From a virus, in the IMG/VR virus record IMGVR_UViG_3300038409_000294, positions 1 through 39,664 of that record: a DNA stretch of 39,664 bases. One strand, 5' to 3'. The first letter of the stretch is position 1; every line of letters begins with the position of its first letter. Positions 16,930-25,372 of this stretch are shown piece after piece. The notes under the pieces are model-generated. The model ran no database searches. It worked only from the letters and a program-made list of their open reading frames with translations, and was not told where the DNA came from. Made by a program: the position numbers and the translations under genes.

Positions 16930-16956
16930 GGTGACGGTGAGCAAGGCGGTGTGGAA

Positions 16957-17346
16957 TCAGGCAGTGTCGCGCGGGACTATTCCGGCACTGGCGAGCTGGG
17001 CATGTTTGGCGGTCTTTTCAGCCGGCTGATCGACGGACGCGTCGAAGACCAGCGCTGCCTTGGACAGGATCGCGGGGCCGCGCGCGACCACAAGACCGGT
17101 CATGTCTGCGGCCGTGGCGTCGATCGCCTCCAGAAGAACGGCTATTGCGGTCTCGGCGCCTTCATCGCCAACGACCTGCGCGGCCGGCGAGAGACGGTAC
17201 TTGCCGGAGGCGGTGATCTTGCCGAGCACGGAACCGAGTGCGTAGTTCGTGCCGGACTTCAATGTCACCGTCTCGCGGCTGTAGTTGCCGTTGAGCTCAT
17301 ACTTGAGCAGGTCGCCGAGCGTCGGCGCCATCGTGAGAGTCGTCAT
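16957..17346 (-). CDS. Head decoration protein, lambda gpD-like
   Basis: A 129-residue protein of the HDPD family, which trimerises on the expanded capsid and stabilises it. The central part fits the family: NYSRETVTLKSGTNYALGSVLGKIT, KYRLSPAA, and AIAVLLEAIDATAADMTGLVVARGPAIL. The ATG at 17346 has AAGGAG. Gene order protease - decoration - capsid is the same as lambda C-D-E. Confidence 0.9.
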   Translation of the reverse strand: MTTLTMAPTLGDLLKYELNGNYSRETVTLKSGTNYALGSVLGKITASGKYRLSPAAQVVGDEGAETAIAVLLEAIDATAADMTGLVVARGPAILSKAALVFDASVDQPAEKTAKHAQLASAGIVPRDTA

Positions 17347-17365
17347 GTCTGGTGCTCCTTAAGTG

Positions 17366-17761
17366 TCAGGCGCGCGCCGCCGCGGCGCGTTCCTTGGCGC
17401 GTCGCACGATCGGGCTGTCGCCGGCGGTGGGCGTAGACGGGGCTGCGGCGATCACGCTCGTCGCCTCGGTTCGCGCCGCGAGCGTATCGAGGACAGAACG
17501 GCGCAGCGCGTCGGACGAGACTCCCTTGCGCATGGCATCCGCGGCGTCGACCGTGACGCCAAGCCGCGCGGCTTGCGCGGCGATGGCGGCGATTTCGCCG
17601 AACTCCGCCCGCAGCTTGTCTGCCAGTCCGGCGTCGGACGCCGGTTGCGGAGGGGTTGGCTTGGAATCGGGTGCCGCATCGGCCGGCGCCGGCTGGGAAT
17701 CGACCGGCTGCTGCGGGTCGCTCGGTTGATCGCGAATTTGTTCGGTTTCGTTGGTTGCCAT
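17366..17761 (-). CDS. Nested in-frame scaffold protein (lambda Nu3-like)
   Basis: An internal ATG at 17761 (MATNETEQIRDQPSD) lies in the same frame as the protease gene. It is preceded by a near-perfect ribosome site, AGAGGAG with a 7-nt spacer. From it a 131-residue protein would be made that equals the C-terminal tail: a Pro/Gln/Ala-rich linker, then helices (LADKLRAEFGEIAAIAAQAARLG, SDALRRSVLDTLAARTEA). Lambda makes its scaffold Nu3 from the end of gene C in just this way. Sequence supports the start; production is inferred. Confidence 0.75.
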   Translation of the reverse strand: MATNETEQIRDQPSDPQQPVDSQPAPADAAPDSKPTPPQPASDAGLADKLRAEFGEIAAIAAQAARLGVTVDAADAMRKGVSSDALRRSVLDTLAARTEATSVIAAAPSTPTAGDSPIVRRAKERAAAARA

Positions 17762-18649
17762 GGACGGGCTCCTCTTGGGGGTCGGATTGATGGGCGTGCG
17801 CGATGTCGATGCTGCCCGGTCGAGTTCGGCAGCCATCTCGGCAATGGCGAGATCGAGGGTGCCGAGGCGGTCGGCGAGGCCGGCGCGGATTGCGAGTTCG
17901 CCGCGATAGATCGCGGCATTCGTGCCGCGGACGGCTTCGCCTGTCAGTCCGCGATTGGCGGCAACCAGCGCGCAGAATTCGCCATAGAGTCGGTCGACGT
18001 CGGCCTGAATCGCGGCGCGAGCGCGTTCGGAGAGCGGCTCATGCGCATTGGCGTCGACCTTGCGGTCGCCCGCGAACACGAAGGTCCAAGCGAGACCGGC
18101 TTTAGTGTCTGCCCCGCTCTCGTCGACATGGACCGCAACCACGCCGATCGATCCGACCTCGCCGGTGCGCGTCACATAGAGCCGATCGGCAGTGCTGGCG
18201 ATGGCGTAAGCCGCCGACAACGCACTCTCGTTTGCCACCGCCCAGAATGGCTTTGTGCTCGCGCTCCTGGCTGCCTGGATCTGTTCGACCAGATCGAAGA
18301 GGCCGCCGACCTCGCCACCGGGCGAGTCGACATCGAGAATGACGCCGCACACGGTCGGATCATCCATCGCGGAAGCCAGTGCGTCGCTGATCTCTCCATA
18401 CGACTGAAGCCCGCTTGCGGCGTCGAGATAGCCGGAGCGGCTCACCAGGGTGCCGATCACCGACACGACCGCGATCCGTTCGACCGTGATCGAAATCGGC
18501 GGCGCTGGGTCGGCTTCCGGATTGACCGGTTCGGATACGCTTCCATTCAAGCGTGGAGCCAGCACGCCGAGGATCACCTCGAGCTTGGCGCGCGCGATCA
18601 TTAGCGGCGTCCCGAACACGCGGGAGGCCACATGCGGCAGGTTGAGCAT
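17366..18649 (-). CDS. Capsid maturation protease, S49 (SppA/gpC type), with C-terminal scaffold
   Basis: A 427-residue protein. Residues about 55-285 form the S49 protease: DVDSPGGEVGGLFDL, the nucleophile Ser about 145 in NESALSAAYAIAS, GEVGSIGVV, and the likely general base Lys about 197 in GDRKVDANAHEPLS. After TPKRSP comes a Pro/Gln-rich linker and a helical tail, the scaffold part. I chose the ATG at 18649 (MLNLPHVASR; AAGG 9 nt upstream). A start at 18694 would overlap the portal end and has no ribosome site. The protease trims scaffold and portal during head assembly. Confidence 0.9.
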   Translation of the reverse strand: MLNLPHVASRVFGTPLMIARAKLEVILGVLAPRLNGSVSEPVNPEADPAPPISITVERIAVVSVIGTLVSRSGYLDAASGLQSYGEISDALASAMDDPTVCGVILDVDSPGGEVGGLFDLVEQIQAARSASTKPFWAVANESALSAAYAIASTADRLYVTRTGEVGSIGVVAVHVDESGADTKAGLAWTFVFAGDRKVDANAHEPLSERARAAIQADVDRLYGEFCALVAANRGLTGEAVRGTNAAIYRGELAIRAGLADRLGTLDLAIAEMAAELDRAASTSRTPINPTPKRSPSMATNETEQIRDQPSDPQQPVDSQPAPADAAPDSKPTPPQPASDAGLADKLRAEFGEIAAIAAQAARLGVTVDAADAMRKGVSSDALRRSVLDTLAARTEATSVIAAAPSTPTAGDSPIVRRAKERAAAARA

Positions 18650-18668
18650 TGTCGGGCCTTGCTGTGGT

Positions 18669-20141
18669 TCAGTTTGCGGCGTGCGACGGATCAACGGGCT
18701 CGCTCGGCAGCGGCGCCTGAGGCGCCATCGATCCGAAGGTCAGGCCGAGCGATTTCTCGCGCGCTTTGTCGGCCGCGATCTCGGTGTCGACCTGTTCGGC
18801 GTCGTAGCCACGTTCGGCGAGCGCTTGGGTCCGGCTCTTCAAGCCCGCATCGATTTGCTCGATCTCGGCACGGGCATCTTTGAGCGGATCGACCCAATCC
18901 CACTTCGGCGGCAGCCAACCGCAGGCCAGGTACTCGCGCCGGCGCTGGTCGTAGCCCGGCAGGTCGAGCGCGCCCGCGAGCACGGCTGTATCCATCCAAC
19001 GCGCCCACACTTGGCGGCAGAGCTGCCAGACGACCACGGCATGCTGGTAGGCCTCGATCCGGCGGCGGAATTCGAGCAACGCCAGGCGAGAGTTGGAATA
19101 GTTCGCCTTGAGCATGTCATTCGACAGGTATGCATAAGGCACGCCGAGCGCGGCCGAGACCTGAAGCAAAGTGCGATATTGGAAAGGTTCGTAGGTCTGG
19201 CCTGAATCGGCAGGGGCCGAAGTCTGCACCTCCTCACCCGGCTCCAGCATGGTGATCTGCCCAGGCTGCAGATCGATCGTCCGCTCGTCGTTTTCGTCGC
19301 GACCCTCTACGGCGTCGAGCGGCTCGGCCGGCGCCGGCGTCGTGATGAAGAGCGCATGCATCGCTGCGACCTTCTTGCGGTCCAGCTCCGCGTCGTCGTA
19401 CTGGTCGAGCAGGAACAGCTTCACGATCCCGGCAGCGAAGCGCGAAATCCCGCGAAGCTGACCGGCGTCGACCGGATCGATCACGTGCGCGACCTCGAAG
19501 GCCGGCACGCGGACGATATCGCCGGCAAGCCCTGGATCAGTGAAGTCGCCCGGGTGCCGCCTCAGGAAATGGTAGGCCACGCGGCGTCCGATCGAATCGA
19601 ATTCGATCCCTTGGCGAATGACATTGCCGCTAGGAACAGACTCGTTGCGATTGAGCGGCAGCATCTCCGAAGGGATCATCTGCAGCTGCAACGGGACCGA
19701 GAGGCCGTCCTGCGGCCGGCGTGGCCGAAACCGAAAGAACACCTCGCCCGCGATGAAGACCTCACGCGCCGCACGCCGCTGCAGACCGTAGAGATCGGTG
19801 AAGCCTTCGGCGTCGGCCTCGTCGGTCCAGTCGAGCCAGAGCTTTTGCACCCGCGCCTTGAGCTCGGGGCCCGTGATCAGCGAGGACGGCTTGATGCCAG
19901 CCCCGACCACGTTTCCGGCCCAGCTCTCGATGGCGTTGGCGGCATAGCCGTTGTTGCGCACGAGCCAGCGGGCGCGCGCGGTGATATCAGGTCCGGCTGC
20001 CGCGATCAGCGTGTTGAGATGGGCGCGGCTCGGCTGAAATCCCTTGAGACGCCGATTGGAGAGCCCCGCCTCGAAACCGCCGATGAAGGCGCCCACCCGC
20101 CGGCGCAGGTGGTTCAAATGAGCCAGCACGGTGCTGTTCAC
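18669..20141 (-). CDS. Portal protein, lambda gpB family
   Basis: A 490-residue portal of the phage_portal_2 family, forming the dodecameric DNA channel at one capsid vertex. Family traits are NNGYAANAIESWAGNVVGAGIKP near residue 65-90, the EVFFRFRPR region, and FEVAHVIDPVDAGQLRGISRFAAGI. Others are LQPGQITMLEPGEEVQ and LGVPYAYLSNDMLKANYSNSRLALLEFRR. The start is a GTG at 20141; no ATG is available in frame nearby. It overlaps only a rejected longer start of the protease gene. Confidence 0.93.
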   Translation of the reverse strand: MNSTVLAHLNHLRRRVGAFIGGFEAGLSNRRLKGFQPSRAHLNTLIAAAGPDITARARWLVRNNGYAANAIESWAGNVVGAGIKPSSLITGPELKARVQKLWLDWTDEADAEGFTDLYGLQRRAAREVFIAGEVFFRFRPRRPQDGLSVPLQLQMIPSEMLPLNRNESVPSGNVIRQGIEFDSIGRRVAYHFLRRHPGDFTDPGLAGDIVRVPAFEVAHVIDPVDAGQLRGISRFAAGIVKLFLLDQYDDAELDRKKVAAMHALFITTPAPAEPLDAVEGRDENDERTIDLQPGQITMLEPGEEVQTSAPADSGQTYEPFQYRTLLQVSAALGVPYAYLSNDMLKANYSNSRLALLEFRRRIEAYQHAVVVWQLCRQVWARWMDTAVLAGALDLPGYDQRRREYLACGWLPPKWDWVDPLKDARAEIEQIDAGLKSRTQALAERGYDAEQVDTEIAADKAREKSLGLTFGSMAPQAPLPSEPVDPSHAAN

Positions 20142-20156
20142 CCAAACGACAGGCGT

Positions 20157-20369
20157 TCATTCCACAGGCGTGCCAAGCGCGGCCCAGACGTCGAGCACGG
20201 TCTTACCCTTCACGGTGTCGTGGTCGGGCACATAGACCGCATAGCCCTCCGGGTAAGCGGAACTCGCGACGCTCACTACGATCCGCACGTTGCCATTCTC
20301 GTCTTGCAGCGGCTCGCCAGCGGAACCGGCTTCCTCTTTCCAGGCGATCGTCATGCTTTTGTCGGCCAT
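20157..20369 (-). CDS. Small conserved-looking protein between structural gene and portal, unknown
   Basis: A 70-residue protein with an ATG at 20369 and GGAG 9 nt upstream. It is acidic and beta-rich: TIAWKEEAGSAGEPLQDENGNVRIVVSVASSAYPEG, then YAVYVPDHDTVKGKTVLDVWAALG. There is no membrane segment. It lies in a tightly packed head-gene block, so a minor head or assembly role is possible. I do not recognise the family. Confidence 0.65.
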   Translation of the reverse strand: MADKSMTIAWKEEAGSAGEPLQDENGNVRIVVSVASSAYPEGYAVYVPDHDTVKGKTVLDVWAALGTPVE

Positions 20370-20387
20370 GTTCGTTGCTCCGATCTG

Positions 20388-22049
20388 TTATGCCGTCGTC
20401 CGATAGGACGACGAGGAAATTTCGACGGCGGTCGTCGCGCTTTCGCGCAGCTGGACGGTCCACGCGGTGTTGACGGCGGCGGCCGGCAGACCGGCAGGCC
20501 AGGCAAACTGGCGCGTCTCGATTGGCGGAACGATGAAGGACTGCCGGATCGTGCCGGCCGACGCGTCCCGTAGATCAATCGTATGCGCGGCGTTGTCGCG
20601 GTTGGCGATAATCAGCGATTGCAGCTCGTGGCGGTTCGACGCCACCGCCGCGATCAAGGTCGTCTCGGTCGTGGCGGTGATGGTCTGCCGATTGAAATCA
20701 TGCGCCTGCGGCTGGCCGCCAGGCTTGATGATTGGCCGGCCGGCAAGATCGCCTTGAAGGTTCATGAGCCGACCGGCGGTGGCCGCGGTCGGCTGCGCCG
20801 ATTGGGCGTTCACCGCCATCGGAACGGGGTTCACCGCACCGTTGGCGTTGGACGCCAGCGGACCCTGGACGCTCGTCGACGACGTGCCAGTACTGAAGAC
20901 GTTGACCGGGATCGATTTGCCGCCGATCGCATCTCCGCGCCCGGAGTAGACTTCGACCTGGACCTCCGTCACATCCACCATCAGCACCCGAGCGACGGTG
21001 ACATCGGTTGCGGTCGGGCCGGTCCCATTCTTGAACCGCATCCGCAGCTTGTAGACCTTGTTCGGATCCGGCACCTGGCGCGACAGCCGTAAGCCCACCG
21101 TGCTCTTGGAGCCCGCGCCGTCAGTGGCGATGTTGTTTGCCAGGATATCTTCGGAGCGGAACTCGACGATCTGGTCACACATTGCGGTCAGCGACGTGCC
21201 CGTGCCGCTGACGCTGTTGACGTTGGTGCTGTCGTCGCAGGTCGACTCGATCTGGAAGTTGCCGGCGGTCGTGGAGTTACCGATAAACAGCCCGCCGCGG
21301 TTGCGGATTTCGCCTGCGACGCTCGCATGCGGCACGAGAGTCCCGTTGGCGTCGACCTCGACGAGTTCGAACCAGACGTTGTTGGCAACAATGCGCTGCG
21401 AAAACTGCAGCACAAGGAAGAGATCAACCGGAACGGTGAACGTCTGTTTCGAGATGAACCAGAGTTCGGCGTTGTTGGTCGTCCCCATGTGGACGACCAG
21501 ACAGGACGGGGTGACGCCTACATCGTAGGTGATGCCGGTAACGCCGCTGCCACCGTTTGCGACGATGCCACCGTTATAGACGTCCCAAAGCGCAGGATCG
21601 AGCGCATTGCCGCCAAAATCATCGACCCATTTGCGGCGCGCAGTCGTGACCGGGGCGATATGCGAACCATCGGCATCGACGACCGCGCCGTCGAGGCCGA
21701 CCGACAATGAGGACGTGGCCGCCGTGGCGATGAACGAAAGCTTATCGCCAGAGGTCAGCGGAATAAGCGCGGGCTCGCCAGGCTCGATCAGGAGCCCCGA
21801 ATCCTCTGCAGCAGTCGGATCAGAACCCCAAGCGACGATGACCGAGCCGTCCAGCGCATGAACCTTGGCATGCGTTGGCAGCGCACTGACTGTTCCCGGC
21901 GCAGCCGGGCGGTTGGCGGGAACGGTAGGGGCAGGGCCGACCGAAAAACTTGGAATGACCGCGAGCACTGCGTTCGGCAGGTTGGAGCCCGCTCGATCGA
22001 TCAGCTGGCCAATACCGAGATGTAGCCATTCAATTCGCACCGTGCTCAT
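20388..22049 (-). CDS. Large beta-rich structural protein in the head block (putative head fibre or decoration)
   Basis: A 553-residue protein that is unusual between gpW and portal, where lambda has nothing. The N-terminal about 110 residues hold a small beta domain (VHALDGSVIVAWGSDPT, LTSGDKLSFIATAATSSLSVGLDG). Residues about 140-380 look like a concanavalin/LamG-type jelly roll (WVDDFGGNALDPALWDVYNGG, VHMGTTNNAELWFISKQTFTVPVDLFLVLQFSQRI, RNRGGLFIGNS, YKLRMRFKNG). A short linker and a C-terminal beta domain (HELQSLIIANRDNAAHTIDLRDASAGTI) follow. It may bind carbohydrates from the capsid surface. No enzyme motif is seen. Confidence 0.7.
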   Translation of the reverse strand: MSTVRIEWLHLGIGQLIDRAGSNLPNAVLAVIPSFSVGPAPTVPANRPAAPGTVSALPTHAKVHALDGSVIVAWGSDPTAAEDSGLLIEPGEPALIPLTSGDKLSFIATAATSSLSVGLDGAVVDADGSHIAPVTTARRKWVDDFGGNALDPALWDVYNGGIVANGGSGVTGITYDVGVTPSCLVVHMGTTNNAELWFISKQTFTVPVDLFLVLQFSQRIVANNVWFELVEVDANGTLVPHASVAGEIRNRGGLFIGNSTTAGNFQIESTCDDSTNVNSVSGTGTSLTAMCDQIVEFRSEDILANNIATDGAGSKSTVGLRLSRQVPDPNKVYKLRMRFKNGTGPTATDVTVARVLMVDVTEVQVEVYSGRGDAIGGKSIPVNVFSTGTSSTSVQGPLASNANGAVNPVPMAVNAQSAQPTAATAGRLMNLQGDLAGRPIIKPGGQPQAHDFNRQTITATTETTLIAAVASNRHELQSLIIANRDNAAHTIDLRDASAGTIRQSFIVPPIETRQFAWPAGLPAAAVNTAWTVQLRESATTAVEISSSSYRTTA

Positions 22050-22084
22050 TCAAGTGATCCGTCGCGTGTCCAGGAATAGTGCGC

Positions 22085-22297
22085 TCAAAGACCCTTGGAA
22101 GCAGACGTAAGAATTCGACGCTTGCGGGCGCCCTCCTGAGCCGCAGCGATCCGGCGTTCGAGATCCGTGATCGCGGCCGCCATTTCGGCGTCGCTCGCAT
22201 AGGTCACGCGCCGGCCCTCCATCTCAACCGTGCGCACGCCGCGGAAGCGTGCAGCGAGCAGCACATCGCGTTGCGCCGTCATGTCTTCGAGCGTCAT
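22085..22297 (-). CDS. gpW-like head completion protein
   Basis: A 70-residue protein directly after the large terminase, as lambda W follows A. The pattern MTLEDMTAQRDVLLAARFRGVRTVEMEGRRVTYASDAEMAAAITDLERRIA (helix, beta hairpin with YASDAEM, helix) is that of gpW homologues. gpW closes the portal after packaging and prepares it for the tail. It starts 3 bases after the terminase stop with no clear ribosome site, so coupled translation is likely. Confidence 0.85.
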   Translation of the reverse strand: MTLEDMTAQRDVLLAARFRGVRTVEMEGRRVTYASDAEMAAAITDLERRIAAAQEGARKRRILTSASKGL

Positions 22298-22300
22298 CGG

Positions 22301-24307
22301 TCAGGTCAGGTAGCTCGATCGAAACACGCGCCGGGCACGGCGCTCCGGCCGGCGCCGGATGAGCCCCGCGACAGCCTCAGAGAGAGCTTCAGACGGCTGA
22401 TCGCTTTCCACTTCTTCCGCAGCTCCGACCTGCTGTTCCAAGTCGCGCCACATGGCTTCAGTCCAGCGATCGGCACCGGAAATCCAGGCTGCCGCGCGCG
22501 CATACACCCGGCAGTCAAGTGCCTCATTGCGTTCGCGCAGCTTCTGCCATTCGAGCCGGCTGAAGCCGCGCTTCGTCTTCACCGTGACCAACTGCTCGGC
22601 GACGAGCTGTTTGATCCACTCGGCCTCAGTGCCGCGCGGCAAGTGAACGTAGCCCGCGGGGAACTTCGCGCCCGCCGTGATCTCCTCATCGGTCGGCGTC
22701 GACAAACGCAGGTAGCGATACGTCTCACTCTTGAACGTGGCGACTGCGATCGTCCAGAGCCGCGCGCCGCGGCGCAGCTTCTTGCCGCCTTCCGTGACGT
22801 CGACGTGGGTTGGACCCGCGACCGGCGCTGCACGATTGAACCCTTCGACGCCCTTGATCGGCGCAACCTGTGCGTGGCCGGCTCGGCGGGACCAGGCGTA
22901 AACCGCCGGTGACTCATAGCCGGTATCGATTGCGAGCTTAGCAAGACCAAGCTGGGTACCATGAGCATGCGGCCAAACCTGGCCCAACAATTTCTGGAGC
23001 GCATCCCAGGTCTCGGCTTGCTCAGGTCCGCCTTCGACCACGATGTGGTCGACGAGCCAGCTTTCGAGACCTCTCCCCCAGGCCCAGACATCGACTTCGA
23101 TGCGGTCCTTCTGGACGTCGGCGCCGGCGGTCAGGAACAGGCCGCCTCGCGGCACTGTGCCGATCTGCCAGGACTCACGGCGCTCATAGAGCCGTTGCCA
23201 GTCCGGTGCCTCACCGGTCTCGATCCAGGTCTCGCCCAGCACGCTGTTCTTGAAGCTGCGCTTGGCCTCATCGGTGGTCGCTGCTTCCCACAGGCGCGCG
23301 ATGTTCTCCCAGGAGAACCAACCGACCGGCGAATAGAGCGCCGAGATGTGGAATCCGATCGTGCCCGGGTCCTGCGCCTCAGCAGTCGGGCGCCACTCGC
23401 CGGACTGGAGCATGGCCGTCTTATGGTGTTCCTCGATCCGACCGTCACACGAGGCGCATTCGTAGTGCGCCGTCTCAGGCTGGCCTTTTTCCCACCGCAG
23501 CCGCTCGAACTTGAGCCACTGCATGTCCCCGCAATGCGGACACGGCACGAAATACCGGCGCTGGTCCGAGGCTTCGTATTCGCGCTCGATGCGCGAGACG
23601 CCGGCTATCGTCGGCGTCGAGGCTAGGAATGCCTTTGCGCGCCAGGAGAACGTGCGGGTGCGCGCTTCCGCGAGCGCGACCGGATCGCCTTCCTCGTCGG
23701 CCGAGGGCGGATAGGCGTCGACCTCATCGAGGAACAGGTAACGTGCCGGCATGGAGCGCAGGCCGACCGCGCTGTTCGCTCCAGTGATGACCAGGAGTCC
23801 TGCCGGGAACTCCTTCGACAGCATCGTGTTGCCGGCATCGCGCGAGCGCGCAGGCTTCACCCGCTGGCGGAGCGAGGGACTTTCCTCGATCAGCGGATCG
23901 AGGCGCTGGCGCGAGAAGCGCTTGGCAAGCTCGACGGTGGGCTGCACCGCGAGCATCGGCCCCGGCGCATGATGAATGACATAGCCGATCCAGTTATTGC
24001 CGGCCTCGGTCGCTCCGACCTGAGCTGCCTTCATGAACACAACGCGCCGTACCGGATGGGACGGCGACATCGCATCCATGATCGCGCGCATATAGGGCGT
24101 GCGGTCGGTGCGATAACGCCCGGGCTCAGCCGATGCGCGTGGGCTCAATACCCGATGGCGGTCTGCCCATTCCGAGACCGTGAGCGACGGATCGGGCAAC
24201 AGCCCGTCGCGCCAGGCCTGGCCCAGGTCCTCCGCGCCATCGAAGGTGAACAGATCACCGGAACTCGGGCCGGATATCGGCGAGCTCGGCGAGGTGAGCG
24301 CGGACAT
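22301..24307 (-). CDS. Terminase large subunit, GpA family
   Basis: A 668-residue packaging motor and nuclease. The ATPase has a deviant Walker A (VVFMKAAQVGATEAG, about residues 90-103), as usual for GpA proteins, and a Walker B at RYLFLDEVDAYP. Zinc-type cysteine pairs follow (CPHCGDMQW and ECASCDG). The nuclease half contains LTAGADVQKDRIEVDVWAWG, with the first catalytic Asp, and AIDTGYES. I chose the ATG at 24307 (MSALTSPSS) because GGAGG precedes it. The gene begins inside the small-subunit gene (53-base overlap). Confidence 0.94.
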   Translation of the reverse strand: MSALTSPSSPISGPSSGDLFTFDGAEDLGQAWRDGLLPDPSLTVSEWADRHRVLSPRASAEPGRYRTDRTPYMRAIMDAMSPSHPVRRVVFMKAAQVGATEAGNNWIGYVIHHAPGPMLAVQPTVELAKRFSRQRLDPLIEESPSLRQRVKPARSRDAGNTMLSKEFPAGLLVITGANSAVGLRSMPARYLFLDEVDAYPPSADEEGDPVALAEARTRTFSWRAKAFLASTPTIAGVSRIEREYEASDQRRYFVPCPHCGDMQWLKFERLRWEKGQPETAHYECASCDGRIEEHHKTAMLQSGEWRPTAEAQDPGTIGFHISALYSPVGWFSWENIARLWEAATTDEAKRSFKNSVLGETWIETGEAPDWQRLYERRESWQIGTVPRGGLFLTAGADVQKDRIEVDVWAWGRGLESWLVDHIVVEGGPEQAETWDALQKLLGQVWPHAHGTQLGLAKLAIDTGYESPAVYAWSRRAGHAQVAPIKGVEGFNRAAPVAGPTHVDVTEGGKKLRRGARLWTIAVATFKSETYRYLRLSTPTDEEITAGAKFPAGYVHLPRGTEAEWIKQLVAEQLVTVKTKRGFSRLEWQKLRERNEALDCRVYARAAAWISGADRWTEAMWRDLEQQVGAAEEVESDQPSEALSEAVAGLIRRRPERRARRVFRSSYLT

Positions 24308-24806
24308 GCCCCTCCACGACCTTCTGCACGGCATGGGCCTCCACGCCGAGGTCGGCCGCGATCAGAGCCGCGACCCGCGCCGGCCAGTTGAGCCACGAAT
24401 CCCTCTCCTCGCGCGCGAGCCGGAACACCAGTGCTGTCGAGCGGGCGCGGTCGACGAGCTCGCCCTTCATGCGCTGCAGGCGTAGCCGCGCGAGATGAGC
24501 TTTCGCGATCTCGTGTGCGGTGCGCGCCTGCACGAAGGTGACGTTGCCGCCTGCCGGAAGCCCCTGCTCCTTCAGCGTTTCGCGCACGGAGCCGAGCGCG
24601 GCCTCGCCGACGGGACGAAGTTTTTCGGCGGAAGGTTTCGGTTTCGTGCGGCCCGGGTCAGTGGAACGTGCCCACGACGCGTCGGCCTTCGCCGGATCGA
24701 TGGTGCCGTCCGGCTCCAAAGGCACGCGGCCCTGCTTGATCGCGCGCAGCACCGCAACATGACTCACGCCCCGCCGGCGGGCATAAGCGCGGATCGATAA
24801 TCCCAT
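24255..24806 (-). CDS. Terminase small subunit-like DNA-binding protein (Nu1 type)
   Basis: A 183-residue protein from the ATG at 24806 (MGLSIRAYARRRGVSHVAVLRAIKQGRVPLEPDGTID). The first 50 residues form a winged HTH of the Nu1/phage packaging type. A basic linker (GRTKPKPSAEKLRP) and a long helical part (ARTAHEIAKAHLARLRLQRMKGELVDRARSTALVFRLAREERDSWLNWPARVAALIAADLGV) follow, which should assemble with the large subunit. Rhizobial homologues are often labelled elements of external origin. Position immediately before GpA supports the role of recognising the packaging site. The upstream frame to 25139 is not coding. Confidence 0.87.
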   Translation of the reverse strand: MGLSIRAYARRRGVSHVAVLRAIKQGRVPLEPDGTIDPAKADASWARSTDPGRTKPKPSAEKLRPVGEAALGSVRETLKEQGLPAGGNVTFVQARTAHEIAKAHLARLRLQRMKGELVDRARSTALVFRLAREERDSWLNWPARVAALIAADLGVEAHAVQKVVEGHVRAHLAELADIRPEFR

Positions 24807-24852
24807 GCAGAGACCAGGCCAAAGAAAGCAATCAGATGATCCGATTATCCGC

Positions 24853-24882
24853 TTGGCTCCGGGCCAAAGCAGCGCGTTTATG
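24853..24882 (+). promoter_or_regulatory. Possible divergent promoter/operator between packaging genes and plus-strand insert
   Basis: The 101-bp gap between two diverging genes holds TTGGCT (24853-24858), an 18-bp spacer and TTTATG (24877-24882), a weak sigma70-like pair pointing at the plus-strand gene. TTGGC-TCCGG-GCCAA overlaps it as an inverted repeat. On the minus strand GATAAT (near 24848-24843) could be a -10 box for the packaging genes. This is suggestive only. Confidence 0.25.
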
Positions 24883-24907
24883 GCGTCATCACGGAACGGA
24901 GACCGCC

Positions 24908-25276
24908 ATGACCAAGCCCACCACATTGCCCAGCAACAACGAAGCCTGGGGCTTCTTTGGCACCATCCGCCATCATGCCGACCCCATCGGCGCCTGGCCG
25001 ATCGCCATGCAGGCAGTTGGCGAAGCGACCGGATGCTCAGACGTCGGTGTTCGCGATTTCCTCGACAGCCGCCATGGCCGGCACTTCGCCGACGATGTGG
25101 CGAACGGTTTGTATGACGGCCGTCCGCTGCAACAAGCAATCGAAGCGGCCATTGACCGCTGGATGAACTGGACGATCGACCGCCGCACGTCGCGCGAGAC
25201 CGGCATTCCGCGCGGACTGCCCTACCTGATCGGCTTCGTCACCGACTGTGAGATCACGGCCGAAGCCGTCGCCTGA
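24908..25276 (+). CDS. Unknown protein, plus-strand moron-like gene
   Basis: A 122-residue protein that reads against the surrounding operons. The ATG at 24908 is preceded by CGGAG at a normal distance; an ATG at 24836 would add 24 poorly coded residues. Visible parts are EAWGFFGTIRHHADPIGAWPIAMQAVGEATGCSDVGVRDFLDSRHGRHFADDVANGLYDG and a helix ending in a Trp-rich WMNWTIDRRTSRETGIPRGLPYLIGFV. It looks like a compact helical protein of the type found on rhizobial plasmids and prophages, with no known function. It is followed by a structured leader and DUF3489. Confidence 0.72.
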   Translation: MTKPTTLPSNNEAWGFFGTIRHHADPIGAWPIAMQAVGEATGCSDVGVRDFLDSRHGRHFADDVANGLYDGRPLQQAIEAAIDRWMNWTIDRRTSRETGIPRGLPYLIGFVTDCEITAEAVA

Positions 25277-25298
25277 GCCCTGCGGTTGGCTTCCTCTG

Positions 25299-25361
25299 GC
25301 CCCGCTCCGACGCGGGGCTCGGGGTCGTAGAAGGGTCGCGATGGTCGCGGCCCGACTACGA
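25299..25361 (+). promoter_or_regulatory. Structured leader of the DUF3489 gene (two hairpins)
   Basis: Two strong stem-loops fill the 96-bp gap. One is GCCCCGC-TCCGAC-GCGGGGC (25299-25318). The other is a two-part stem, TCGTAG...CTACGA outside and GGGTCGCG-ATGGT-CGCGGCCC inside (25325-25361). The second ends on the first base of the ribosome site AAGGAG (25361-25366). The first may be a weak terminator of the upstream gene and the second may control access to the ribosome site. Function is inferred. Confidence 0.45.
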
Positions 25362-25372
25362 AGGAGCCCGAG

